13,462 bases of DNA, from positions 1 to 13,462 of the forward strand of contig CAITLX010000348.1 of the NCBI GenBank assembly GCA_903893335.1, in the 5' to 3' direction. The notes under the pieces were generated by a model. That model was not told the DNA's origin and did not search any database. It was given only the letters and a program-made list of their open reading frames with translations. How positions within the stretch are numbered: position 1 is the first letter of the stretch; every line of letters starts with the position of its first letter. This document shows positions 6,935 through 13,462 of the stretch, one piece after another. The DNA comes from an uncultured delta proteobacterium. Lineage in GTDB: Bacteria; Myxococcota_A; Polyangia; Polyangiales; Polyangiaceae. A program made the translations under genes and the position numbers.

Positions 6935-8382
6935 GTGGCCGCTGCCGAGGCGAGGGAGATGCCGTGGCGCAGGCGCGCGAGCGTCTCGGCCTTGCCGAGC
7001 ACGGCCATGGTCTCGTAGAGGCCGGGGCTGACGCTGCGGCCGCTGAGCGCGACGCGGGCGGACTGCGCCACGTCCTTGATCGCGAGCCCCTCGGCGGCGA
7101 GCCAGGCCGACACGGCGGACTCGATCGACGCGGTCGTCCACGCCTCGAGCGGCTCGAGCACCGCGGTGAGGGCGACCAGGCGCGGCGCCTGCTCGGGCAC
7201 GAGGAACTTCGCGCGGGCCTTCTCGTCGAACGCCGGAGCGCGGAAGAAGAAGGCGAGCGCGTCGGCGGCGTCCTTCAGCGTGAACGCGCGCTCGCGCACC
7301 AGCGCGACGGCCTCGGTGAGTCGCGCGGGGTCGGCGTCGGCGACGCCGACGGCGCGCAGGAAGGGCAGCACCATCGCGGCGTAGCGGTCGGTCGCCGTCA
7401 GCTCGGGGCGCTTGAGGTGCTCGAACGCGATGGCGGCGAATTTCTTCGCGTCGAACTTGCCGTCGGACTTGTTGACGCTCGCGAAGTCGAACTTCTCGAT
7501 GAGCGCCTCGCGCGAGAAGATCTCGTCGTCGCCGTGCGACCAGCCGAAGCGGGCGAGGTAGTTGAGCACGCCCATCGGGGAGTAGCCGAGCGACTGGTAC
7601 TCGCCGACGCTGACCGCGCCGTGGCGCTTCGACAGCTTCTCGCCGCTCGGGGCGAGCATCATCGGCAGGTGCGCGAACGCGGGCGGCGACGCGCCGAGCG
7701 CCTCGTAGAGCAGCAGCTGCGGCGGGGTGTTGACCATGTGGTCGCGGCCTCGCGCGACGAGCGAGATGCGCATCTCGAGGTCGTCGACGACGGCGCCGAA
7801 GTTGTAGAGCGGCACGCCGTCGGAGCGGACGAGCACGAAGTCCTGCTGCGCCGCGTTGGGGGTCGTCACCGTGCCGAACACCAGGTCGTCGTAGGTGACG
7901 GCGCCGGCGCCGGGCGTGCGGAACCGCACGACGTAGGGCTTGTCGGGCGCGTCGGCGCGCTCGCGGCAGGTGCCCGGGTAGCGGAAGTTGGCCTTGGGAT
8001 CGCGCGCCTTGAGCGCGGCGCGCTGCTGGTCGAGGTCGTCCTTGGTGCAGAAGCAGCGGTACGCCTTGCCCGTGGCGATGAGGCGCTCGGCGTAGTCGCG
8101 GTAGAGCGCGAGCCGCTGCATCTGGAAGTACGGGCCGTGCGGGCCGCCGACCTCGGGGCCCTCGTCCCAGTCGAGCCCGAGCCAGCGCAGCGAGTCGAAG
8201 ATGACCTGCCGGCTCTCGTCGGTGCTGCGCTCCTGGTCGGTGTCCTCGATGCGCAGCACGAACGTGCCGCCGTGCTTTCGGGCCCAGAGCCAGTTGAACA
8301 GCGCCGTGCGCACCCCTCCGATGTGCAGGTAGCCGGTCGGCGAGGGGGCGAAGCGGACGCGCGGCGCGGAAGCTGCGGACAT
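6931..8382 (-). CDS. gltX: Glutamyl-tRNA synthetase
   Basis: This 483-residue class Ic aminoacyl-tRNA synthetase charges tRNA with glutamate in the cytoplasm. The start is the ATG (CAT on plus, 8380-8382), just before VRFAPSPTGYLHIGG (residues 9-23), the HIGH-type motif. FVLRIEDTDQERST (41-54) and KLSKRHGAVSV (249-259, the KMSKS-type loop) follow. The C-terminal helical anticodon-binding part ends in VSPGLYETMAVLGKAETLARL. C110, C112 and C139 match the Cys positions of the bacterial zinc-binding insert, but the His ligand position after the last Cys (CRH in Escherichia coli) is CRE here. The RG(E/D)DH element reads RGRDH at 211-215, a charge reversal next to the active site. The length is normal. 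The divergent lipoprotein gene starts 110 bp away. A TACACG (plus 8394-8399) is a possible -10. Confidence 0.96.
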
Positions 8383-8447
8383 GGTGCGGGCCGCGTGTAG
8401 CAGAGGGGCGCGGGGGGGGCCAGACGCGGCGTCGCCCGCGCGCATCG

Positions 8448-8476
8448 TTGACCGGCGGCGCGCGGTCCTGTACTCC
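8448..8476 (+). promoter_or_regulatory. Predicted promoter of the second Cys-rich lipoprotein gene
   Basis: TTGACC at 8448-8453 and TACTCC at 8471-8476 are separated by 17 bp, the same layout as upstream of the first Cys-rich lipoprotein gene. The start of transcription would be near 8483. That leaves about 10 bases before the ATG at 8493, which still contain AGAAGGG as a ribosome-binding site. Confidence 0.42.
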
Positions 8477-8492
8477 CGTCCAGAAGGGCACC

Positions 8493-9275
8493 ATGCGCCG
8501 CTCGCCGCTTTCCACGAGCCTCGGGCTCGCCTGTCTGGCGCTCCTCGCGCCTGCGCTCTGCGTCGCCGGCTGCTCGGAGGACGTCACCCCCGCTGCCACC
8601 GCGCTGTCGGGGGGCTGCTCGGTCAACACCGACTGCAACGCTCCGCTGGTCTGCGCCTTCGCGCGCTGCCACGTCGCCTGCACGCAGTCGCGCGATTGCG
8701 CGGCGGGCGAGCGCTGCGTCGCGAGCGACCGCCCCTACCACGTCTGCCTCCTGCCCGAGGAGTCGCGCTGCGCCTACAACAGCGACTGCAAGGGGCTCAA
8801 CCAGGTCTGCGGCGTCGATGGCCAGTGCCGCGACCGCTGCTCGGGCGCCCGCGACTGCCTGCTCGGCCAGAACTGCGTCACGGGCACCTGCGCCGACCCG
8901 ACCGAGCTCGACGCCGGCTCGCTGCCCGCCACGAGCGACGCGAGCGCCGAGGCGAGCGGTCAGCCCTGCTCGTACAGCTCCGAGTGCCCCGAGCCCTTCG
9001 TGTGCAAGGTCGGCCTCTGCACCTACGAGTGCCAGGGCGACGTCGACTGCGCGCCGGGCCAGGCATGCACCGACCACCACTGCCTCGTGCCGCTCTGCGG
9101 CGGCGAGGACGGCGGCCCGGGCGCCGGCGCGGCCTGCACCTACAGCTCGCAGTGCGCCGAGCCCCTCGTCTGCCGCTACGGCCGCTGCGACTGCGAGTGC
9201 CTGGGCGACACCGACTGCAAGGTCGGCTTCGTGTGCCAGAGCCACGCGTGCGTCACCGCTCCGCCGGCCCCCTGA
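8493..9275 (+). CDS. Lipoprotein with four eight-cysteine modules
   Basis: This 260-residue protein starts at the ATG at 8493, which has an AGAAGGG ribosome-binding site; the frame is open from 8448 but lacks a signal there. MRRSPLSTSLGLACLALL followed by ...CVAGC is a lipoprotein signal with Cys27 as the lipidated residue. Four modules lie at about residues 42-85, 93-133, 159-197 and 215-253. The cleanest reads C-x5-C-x5-C-x4-C-x3-C-x5-C-x5-C-x4-C: CSYSSECPEPFVC, then GLC, YEC, DVDCAPGQAC, HHC. Module 4 has an extra Cys (CDCEC). The linkers are Ser/Ala/Asp- and Gly-rich. The C....C..PLVC..G.C pattern is frequent in myxobacterial secreted proteins of unknown function. The spacing differs from the 495-residue protein, though the closing C-x5-C-x4/5-C-x4-C halves are alike. 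It is probably an outer-membrane or surface disulfide-rich protein. Confidence 0.87.
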   Translation: MRRSPLSTSLGLACLALLAPALCVAGCSEDVTPAATALSGGCSVNTDCNAPLVCAFARCHVACTQSRDCAAGERCVASDRPYHVCLLPEESRCAYNSDCKGLNQVCGVDGQCRDRCSGARDCLLGQNCVTGTCADPTELDAGSLPATSDASAEASGQPCSYSSECPEPFVCKVGLCTYECQGDVDCAPGQACTDHHCLVPLCGGEDGGPGAGAACTYSSQCAEPLVCRYGRCDCECLGDTDCKVGFVCQSHACVTAPPAP

Positions 9276-9315
9276 CGGGCGCGCGCGGCGCCGGCCTCTC
9301 GGTGCGCTCCCACGC

Positions 9316-9345
9316 GTGACGCGCGGGTCGCGGCGGGCGTACGCT
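9316..9345 (+). promoter_or_regulatory. Possible promoter of the molybdopterin oxidoreductase gene
   Basis: GTGACG (9316-9321) and TACGCT (9340-9345) are 18 bp apart. Transcription would start near 9352, at the GTG start codon at 9353, and no Shine-Dalgarno is visible. A leaderless message is therefore possible. The -35 match is partial. Confidence 0.3.
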
Positions 9346-9352
9346 CGACGCC

Positions 9353-11482
9353 GTGGCGACCCATTTTCGCACCTGCACCCTCTGCGAGGCGATGTGCGGC
9401 CTCGCCATCACGCACGAGGGGTCGAGCATCACCTCGATCCGCGGCGACGACGACGACCCGCTGAGCCGCGGGCACATCTGCCCCAAGGCGCTCGCGCTCG
9501 GCGACCTGCAGGACGACCCCGACCGGCTGCGCACGCCGGTGCGGCGCACCGCGACGGGCTGGGAGCCCATGGCCTGGGACGACGCGCTCGCGCTCGTGGC
9601 CGAGCGCCTCGGCGCGACGCGGCGCGAGCATGGGCGACGGGCCGTGGCCGCGTACCAGGGCAACCCCACCGTGCACAGCTCCGGCGCCATCCTCTTCGGC
9701 ACGATGCTGTGGAAGGAGCTGGGCGCGCAGAACTTCTCGGCGACGTCGGTCGATCAGCTGCCGCACATGCTCGCGGCGCTCGAGATGTTCGGCCACCAGC
9801 TTCTCCTGCCCGTGCCCGACGTCGATCGCACGCAGCACCTGCTCGTGCTCGGGGCGAACCCCGTCGTCTCGAACGGCAGCCTGATGACCGCGCCGGGCAT
9901 CGGTCGCCGGCTGCGCGCGATCCGCGACCGCGGCGGGCGCGTCGTCGTCGTCGATCCGCGGCGCACCGAGACGGCCGAGCTCGCCGACGAGCACGTCGCC
10001 GTCCGTCCGGGCGCCGACGCGTGGCTCCTGCTCGCGATGCTCGAGGCCATCTTCTCCGAGGGGCTCGCGCGTCCGGGCAGGCTCGCGACCTGGAGCGACG
10101 GCCTCGACGTCGTGCGCACCGCGGCCGCTCGGTTCCCAGCCGAGCGCGTGGCGGCGCGGGTCGGCGTGGACGCGCCGACGATCCGGCGGCTCGCGCGCGA
10201 GCTCGCGGAGGCCCGACAAGGCGTCGTCTACGGTCGCATCGGCATCTGCTTGCAGCAGCACGGCACGTCGGCTGCGTGGCTCGTCAACGTGCTCAACGTC
10301 GTCATCGGCGCGCTCGACGCTCCCGGCGGCGCGATGTTCACCCGGCCTGCGTTCGACCTCGTCGGCCTCGCGTCGCGCATCGGCATGCGCGGCGCGTTCG
10401 GGCGCTGGCGCAGCCGCGTGCGCGGCCTGCCCGAGTTCGGCGGCGAGCTGCCCGTCGCGGCGCTCGCCGAGGAGATCGACACACCGGGCGAGGGGAGGGT
10501 GCGCGCGCTCGTCACGGCGGCGGGCAACCCCGTGCTCTCGACGCCGAACGGTCGGCGGCTCGACGCGGCGCTCGCGAGCCTCGATTTCATGGTGTCGGTC
10601 GACTTCTACGTCAACGAGACGACGCGCCACGCGCACGTCATCCTGCCCCCGACGGCGCCGCTCGAGCGCGACCACTACGACGTCGCGTTCCACGCGCTGG
10701 CCGTGCGCAACACCGCGAAGTGGTCCCCCCCGTTGCTGCCGCGCCCCGAGGGGGCCCTGCACGACTGGGAGATCTTCCTCGAGCTCGCGACCCGGCTCGG
10801 GGCGCAAGGCGGAGCGCGCGCGCGCGCGGTGGCCTGGGCCCAGCGCGCGGCGCTCGGCAAGCTCGGCCCGCGCGGCGTGGTCGATCTCGCCCTGCGCACC
10901 GGCGCGTACGGCGCGGGGCGCGGCGGCCTCTCGGTGGCGGCGCTCGAGGCCGAGCCGCACGGGCGCGATCTCGGCGCGCTCGAGCCCTGCCTGCCCGGCC
11001 GCCTCTTCACCCGCCACAAGCGCATCGCGCTCGCGCCGCCGACGTTCGTCGCGGAGCTCGCGTGGCTCGACGAGCAGCTCGCCGTCGCGCCGCCCGCGCT
11101 GGTGCTCATCGGCCGCCGCGAGGCGCGCACGAACAACTCGTGGCTCCACAACAGCGAGCGGCTCGTGAAGGGACCCGAGCGCTGCACGCTGCGCATGCAC
11201 CCGGACGACGCTCGCGCGCGCTCGCTCTCGGCGGGGGCCCGCGTGCGCGTCTCGTCGCGGGTCGGCGCGGTCGAGGTCACGCTCGAGACGACCGACGAGC
11301 TTCGGCCCGGCGTCGTGAGTCTGCCGCACGGTTGGGGCCACGGTCGCGCGGGCGTGCGGCTGCGGGTCGCGTCGGCGCACCCCGGCGTCAGCGTGAACGA
11401 CCTGACCGACGAGACGCTGGTCGACTCGCTCTCGGGCACCGCGGCGCTCAACGGGGTCGAGGTGCGCGTCGAGGGCGTGTGA
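9353..11482 (+). CDS. Molybdopterin and 4Fe-4S oxidoreductase, single subunit
   Basis: This 709-residue protein belongs to the DMSO reductase/formate dehydrogenase superfamily. The N-terminal cluster site is C8-x2-C11-x3-C15 and C43 (CTLCEAMCG, then GHICPK). The molybdopterin-binding core follows: AYQGNPTVHSSGAILFG (100-116), FSATSVDQLPHMLAALEMFG (128-147), LVLGANPVVSNGSL (165-178), VVVVDPRRTETAELAD (197-212). The C-terminal dinucleotide-binding domain has LIGRREARTNNSWLHN (585-600), LVKGPERCTLRMHP and VSLPHGWGHG. These are typical of a widespread actinobacterial and myxobacterial family whose substrate is unassigned. No Tat signal precedes the cluster, so it is probably cytoplasmic. No electron-transfer or membrane subunit gene is adjacent. 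Where many relatives have a Cys or selenocysteine metal ligand, only Ser/Thr are seen (SATSVD, 129-134). The GTG at 9353 directly precedes the Cys motif, so a longer N-terminus is unlikely. Confidence 0.9.
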   Translation: MATHFRTCTLCEAMCGLAITHEGSSITSIRGDDDDPLSRGHICPKALALGDLQDDPDRLRTPVRRTATGWEPMAWDDALALVAERLGATRREHGRRAVAAYQGNPTVHSSGAILFGTMLWKELGAQNFSATSVDQLPHMLAALEMFGHQLLLPVPDVDRTQHLLVLGANPVVSNGSLMTAPGIGRRLRAIRDRGGRVVVVDPRRTETAELADEHVAVRPGADAWLLLAMLEAIFSEGLARPGRLATWSDGLDVVRTAAARFPAERVAARVGVDAPTIRRLARELAEARQGVVYGRIGICLQQHGTSAAWLVNVLNVVIGALDAPGGAMFTRPAFDLVGLASRIGMRGAFGRWRSRVRGLPEFGGELPVAALAEEIDTPGEGRVRALVTAAGNPVLSTPNGRRLDAALASLDFMVSVDFYVNETTRHAHVILPPTAPLERDHYDVAFHALAVRNTAKWSPPLLPRPEGALHDWEIFLELATRLGAQGGARARAVAWAQRAALGKLGPRGVVDLALRTGAYGAGRGGLSVAALEAEPHGRDLGALEPCLPGRLFTRHKRIALAPPTFVAELAWLDEQLAVAPPALVLIGRREARTNNSWLHNSERLVKGPERCTLRMHPDDARARSLSAGARVRVSSRVGAVEVTLETTDELRPGVVSLPHGWGHGRAGVRLRVASAHPGVSVNDLTDETLVDSLSGTAALNGVEVRVEGV

Positions 11483-11515
11483 GCCGCGCAGGCGCGTTTG
11501 CTCGCGCCGCGGGCT
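11482..11515 (+). terminator. Long bulged hairpin after the oxidoreductase gene
   Basis: Starting at the last base of the stop codon, AGCC-CGC-GGCGCG (11482-11496, with single-base bulges at G11486 and A11490) pairs with CGCGCC-GCG-GGCT (11503-11515). This gives 13 base pairs closed by the loop TTTGCT. No T-tract follows. It could terminate or attenuate transcription before the crotonase gene, whose ATG is 17 bp further on. Confidence 0.45.
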
Positions 11516-11531
11516 GGTGTAGGACGCCTCC

Positions 11532-12296
11532 ATGCCCATCACGACGACGTACGACGGCGCCGTAGCCGTCGCCCGCATGGAGATGCCGCGCGGCAACGCG
11601 ATCGGCCTGGCGTTCCTCGACGCGATCGCCGCGGCGCTCGACGAGGTCGAGGCCTCGCCGGCGCGCGCGCTCGTGCTCACCGGGCACGGCAAGGTGTTCT
11701 CGACGGGGCTCGATCTCGTCGAGGCCTACGACTTCGACCGCGCCGCCCTCACGACCTTCGTGGACCGCTTCGACGAGCTCTTCCTGCGCGTCTTCGCCTT
11801 CCCCAAGCCCCTGGTCGCCGCCGTCAACGGGCACGCGGTCGCCGGCGGCTGCATCCTCGCGACGGCTGCCGACTGGCGCGTGATGGCGCCGGGCCCGTTC
11901 GTCACCGGGGTGACGGAGGCCACGCTCGGCATCCCGTTCCCGATCGCGGCGTTCGAGGTGGTGCGCTGGGCGCTCCCCGTCGCGACGTGGAACGAGACGT
12001 TCATGGAGGGCAGGCGCTGGTCGCCCGACGATGCCCTGAAGATGGGCATGGTCCACGCGCTCGCCGGCGAGGCAGGCGTCGTCGCCGACGCGACCGAGCG
12101 GGCCCGGGCGCTCGCCGCCATCGAGCCCGACGCGGCGCGGTCGATCAAGCTCGAGCTCAAGCGCGACACGCTCGCGGCGATCGCGTCGCGCAAGGTCGAG
12201 ACGCGCGCGCGCTTCGTGGACGCGTGGTTCGGCCCCGTCGCGCGCGAGAAGATCGGCCGCGTGCGCGACGAGCTTCTGGCGCGCAAGAAGGGCTGA
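11532..12296 (+). CDS. Enoyl-CoA hydratase/isomerase family (crotonase fold)
   Basis: This 254-residue protein starts at the ATG at 11532, with AGGA (11521-11524) 7 bases upstream. The N-terminal strand is followed by ALVLTGHGKVFSTGLDL (46-62), the first oxyanion-hole segment that binds the CoA thioester. NGHAVAGGCILATAADWRVM (99-118) is the second. GVTEATLGIPFP (126-137) holds Glu129, which aligns with the second catalytic Glu of enoyl-CoA hydratase. The first Glu, normally in GGG.ELA, is Ile108 here. A single-Glu site is more like delta3,delta2-enoyl-CoA isomerases or other crotonases than a true hydratase. The role is probably in fatty-acid or acyl-CoA metabolism. Neighbouring genes do not reveal the pathway. 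It lies 49 bp after the oxidoreductase gene and may be partly cotranscribed with it. Confidence 0.9.
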   Translation: MPITTTYDGAVAVARMEMPRGNAIGLAFLDAIAAALDEVEASPARALVLTGHGKVFSTGLDLVEAYDFDRAALTTFVDRFDELFLRVFAFPKPLVAAVNGHAVAGGCILATAADWRVMAPGPFVTGVTEATLGIPFPIAAFEVVRWALPVATWNETFMEGRRWSPDDALKMGMVHALAGEAGVVADATERARALAAIEPDAARSIKLELKRDTLAAIASRKVETRARFVDAWFGPVAREKIGRVRDELLARKKG

Positions 12297-12298
12297 CC

Positions 12299-12343
12299 GG
12301 GCGGCTTCCTCCGCGGGGGGCGCGAGGGCTGGGTCAGCCGCCC
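12299..12343. terminator. Weak inverted repeat at a convergent gene end
   Basis: GGGCGGCT (12299-12306) is complementary to AGCCGCCC (12336-12343) across a 29-base loop, overlapping the end of the YwiC-like gene. It lies where the crotonase gene and the minus-strand block converge. The large loop makes it a doubtful terminator. Confidence 0.2.
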
Positions 12344-13140
12344 CAGGTGTCGTAGGCGACGAGCAGCGCGACCGCGACGCTGGCGGCGACGAGGCTCCAG
12401 CCGATGCGCTTCATGTGGCGCACGCTGGGCCGCGCGAGCACGAGCCCCAGCGACGCGACGACGAGCGCGAGCGCCGCGGGCTCTCCGGTGCCGCCGGGCC
12501 CGTGCGGCGCACAGAAGAAGGCGATGGGGAGCAGCGCGAGCAGCGTGGGCAGGGGCAGCACGCTGCCGAGGCGCGTCCGGCGCGAGGGGGGCGTCGCGAC
12601 GGCGCGCACACCCACCGTCGTCGCGGTGAACGCGACGAGCCAGAGCGCGCCGAGGCGTGCGGCGGCCTCGAGCGGCAGACCGCTGGCGAGCGCGACGGGG
12701 ACGGCTCCCGATGCGAACGCGAGCGACGCGAGGAGCTCGCCGCCGAGCGTGCGCTCCTTGCCCTGCGCCGCGACCCAGCCGACGAGCACCGCGAGCGCGC
12801 CCGCGCCGAGCGAGGCGAGCCGGGCAGCCGGAGGGGCCAGCGCGAGCCCGGTGAGGCCGAAGGCCGCCGCGAACAGGCCGAGCTGGAGCAGGCGACGCCG
12901 CGCGCGTGGGCCGTCGTCCTCGGTCGCGCGGCGACCGCGCCGCCCCGTCGCCACGAGCCAGGGCTCGTGGGCGAGGAAGACCAGCACCGCGGCCGTGGCG
13001 AGCGACCACGCTGCCGCATGGGGCCGCGCCGCCGCGAGCGCAGTCGTGAGGGGGAAGACGAGCTGCCCGTACGCGCCGTGCTCGCGCGGAGCGAGCGAGC
13101 GAGGCCCCGAGGTGGGCTGGGGGGCTCGGGGGCGCGACAC
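12334..13140 (-). CDS. YwiC-like multi-pass membrane protein
   Basis: This 268-residue protein starts at the GTG at 13140. LAPREHGAYGQLVFPLTTAL (residues 17-36) and VFLAHEPWLVATGRRG (54-69) match the conserved N-terminal region of the YwiC-like family (REHGAWG-type motif, then a conserved His-Glu-Pro segment). Around eight hydrophobic helices follow, separated by Arg-rich loops (RRGRRATEDDGPRARRR near 67-83). The family is found in many bacteria and has no established biochemical function that I can name. It is likely transcribed from the PAP2-like gene 51 bp upstream on the same strand, since no promoter-like element is visible before it. The GTG has no clear ribosome-binding site, so the exact start is moderately uncertain, but REHGAYG must be included. 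Confidence 0.8.
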   Translation of the reverse strand: MSRPRAPQPTSGPRSLAPREHGAYGQLVFPLTTALAAARPHAAAWSLATAAVLVFLAHEPWLVATGRRGRRATEDDGPRARRRLLQLGLFAAAFGLTGLALAPPAARLASLGAGALAVLVGWVAAQGKERTLGGELLASLAFASGAVPVALASGLPLEAAARLGALWLVAFTATTVGVRAVATPPSRRTRLGSVLPLPTLLALLPIAFFCAPHGPGGTGEPAALALVVASLGLVLARPSVRHMKRIGWSLVAASVAVALLVAYDTWGG

Positions 13141-13191
13141 GGCGCGCAGCGTGCACGATGTGGGGGCCGCTCGCCAGGGCCCGACGCCCTC

Positions 13192-13462
13192 TCACCAGGC
13201 CGTCACGCCCATGCGGTAGGCCGCGTAGAACGACGCGTAGAAGGTCGCGTGGAACGCGACGTAGGCCAGCGCTCCGCGGTGGCCGTACGAGCGCTCCGCC
13301 TCGGGCACCGACTCGCTGTCGTAGGGCGACAGCACGAGCCGCCACACGACGGCAGCGAGCAGCACGCCCGCGAGGCCATCGACCAGGAAGTGCTGCTTGG
13401 TCGTGTAGACCGTGACCATGATGCCGAGCACGACCGGCCAGGCCCACCGGCCGAGCGACGGC
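13192..13462 (-). CDS. C-terminal part of a PAP2/Aur1-like membrane protein
   Basis: The frame is open from the stop (TCA on plus, 13192-13194) to the window edge, about 89 codons. The GTG at 13431 is an internal valine, because the frame continues upstream as PSLGRWAWPVVLGIMVTVYT. TTKQHFLVDGLAGVLLAAVVW contains the His and Asp of the third motif of PAP2-type phosphatases and Aur1/inositol-phosphotransferase relatives, here H-x3-D after TKQ, at the start of a transmembrane helix. A second helix (ALAYVAFHATFYASFYAAYRM) closes the protein. It probably acts on lipid phosphates or phospholipid headgroups in the membrane. The substrate cannot be assigned without the rest of the gene. Confidence 0.75.
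   Translation of the reverse strand, partial: PSLGRWAWPVVLGIMVTVYTTKQHFLVDGLAGVLLAAVVWRLVLSPYDSESVPEAERSYGHRGALAYVAFHATFYASFYAAYRMGVTAW

Noticed and set aside
6935..8683. N-terminal extension of the CPBP frame through gltX
   Set aside because: It is out of frame over gltX, Arg/Pro-rich and without family motifs; gltX is unmistakable there.
11497..11525. Possible promoter TTTGCT-N17-TAGGAC before the crotonase gene
   Set aside because: The -35 candidate is the loop of the strong hairpin after the oxidoreductase gene and the matches are weak; the hairpin explains the sequence better.
9176..11692. 838-codon minus-strand open frame
   Set aside because: It is antisense to the molybdopterin oxidoreductase, whose plus frame has clear family motifs; the antisense frame shows only Arg/Ala/Glu-rich filler.

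Overview
The window is a very GC-rich, gene-dense bacterial segment. Its character points to Myxococcota, most likely the Polyangia lineage: strong G/C at third codon positions, GTGA start/stop overlaps, two lipoproteins built from repeated eight-cysteine modules of the DG..NG.E.DVDCGG type, and a long TPR-rich tail like those of myxobacterial kinase/ATPase regulators. This placement is inference from protein style; there is no rRNA or other marker gene. I see no tRNA, CRISPR array, insertion sequence, phage gene or recognisable defence locus, and no gene-free stretch longer than about 135 bp.

Left part (1-4034): the 3' end of a TPR-rich protein overlaps by 4 bp a 12-helix major facilitator transporter. 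Next comes a 495-residue lipoprotein with nine and a half tandem disulfide-rich repeats. A perfect 11-bp stem-loop sits where this gene meets the convergent minus-strand block.

Middle (4035-8382): on the minus strand, a secreted DUF4124-SLT lytic transglycosylase precedes a rhodanese-domain lipoprotein that carries a Cys/His-rich linker. Divergent from these is a small membrane-anchored helical protein. Further right on the minus strand, glutamyl-tRNA synthetase (gltX) is coupled by a 4-bp overlap to a CPBP-family intramembrane protease-like protein.

Right part (8493-13462): divergent from gltX is a second disulfide-rich lipoprotein with four modules of a different spacing. It is followed by a single-subunit, cytoplasmic-looking molybdopterin/4Fe-4S oxidoreductase and a crotonase-fold protein. 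On the minus strand are a YwiC-like membrane protein and the C-terminal part of a PAP2/Aur1-like phosphatase or transferase that runs off the window.

There is no single obvious operon or named pathway. The recurring themes are envelope proteins (three Cys-rich lipoproteins, a muramidase, several membrane proteins) and compact promoters, with TAC-type -10 elements placed only a few bases before start codons. The disulfide-repeat lipoproteins are the most unusual part. The rest is mostly housekeeping or lineage-typical accessory content.
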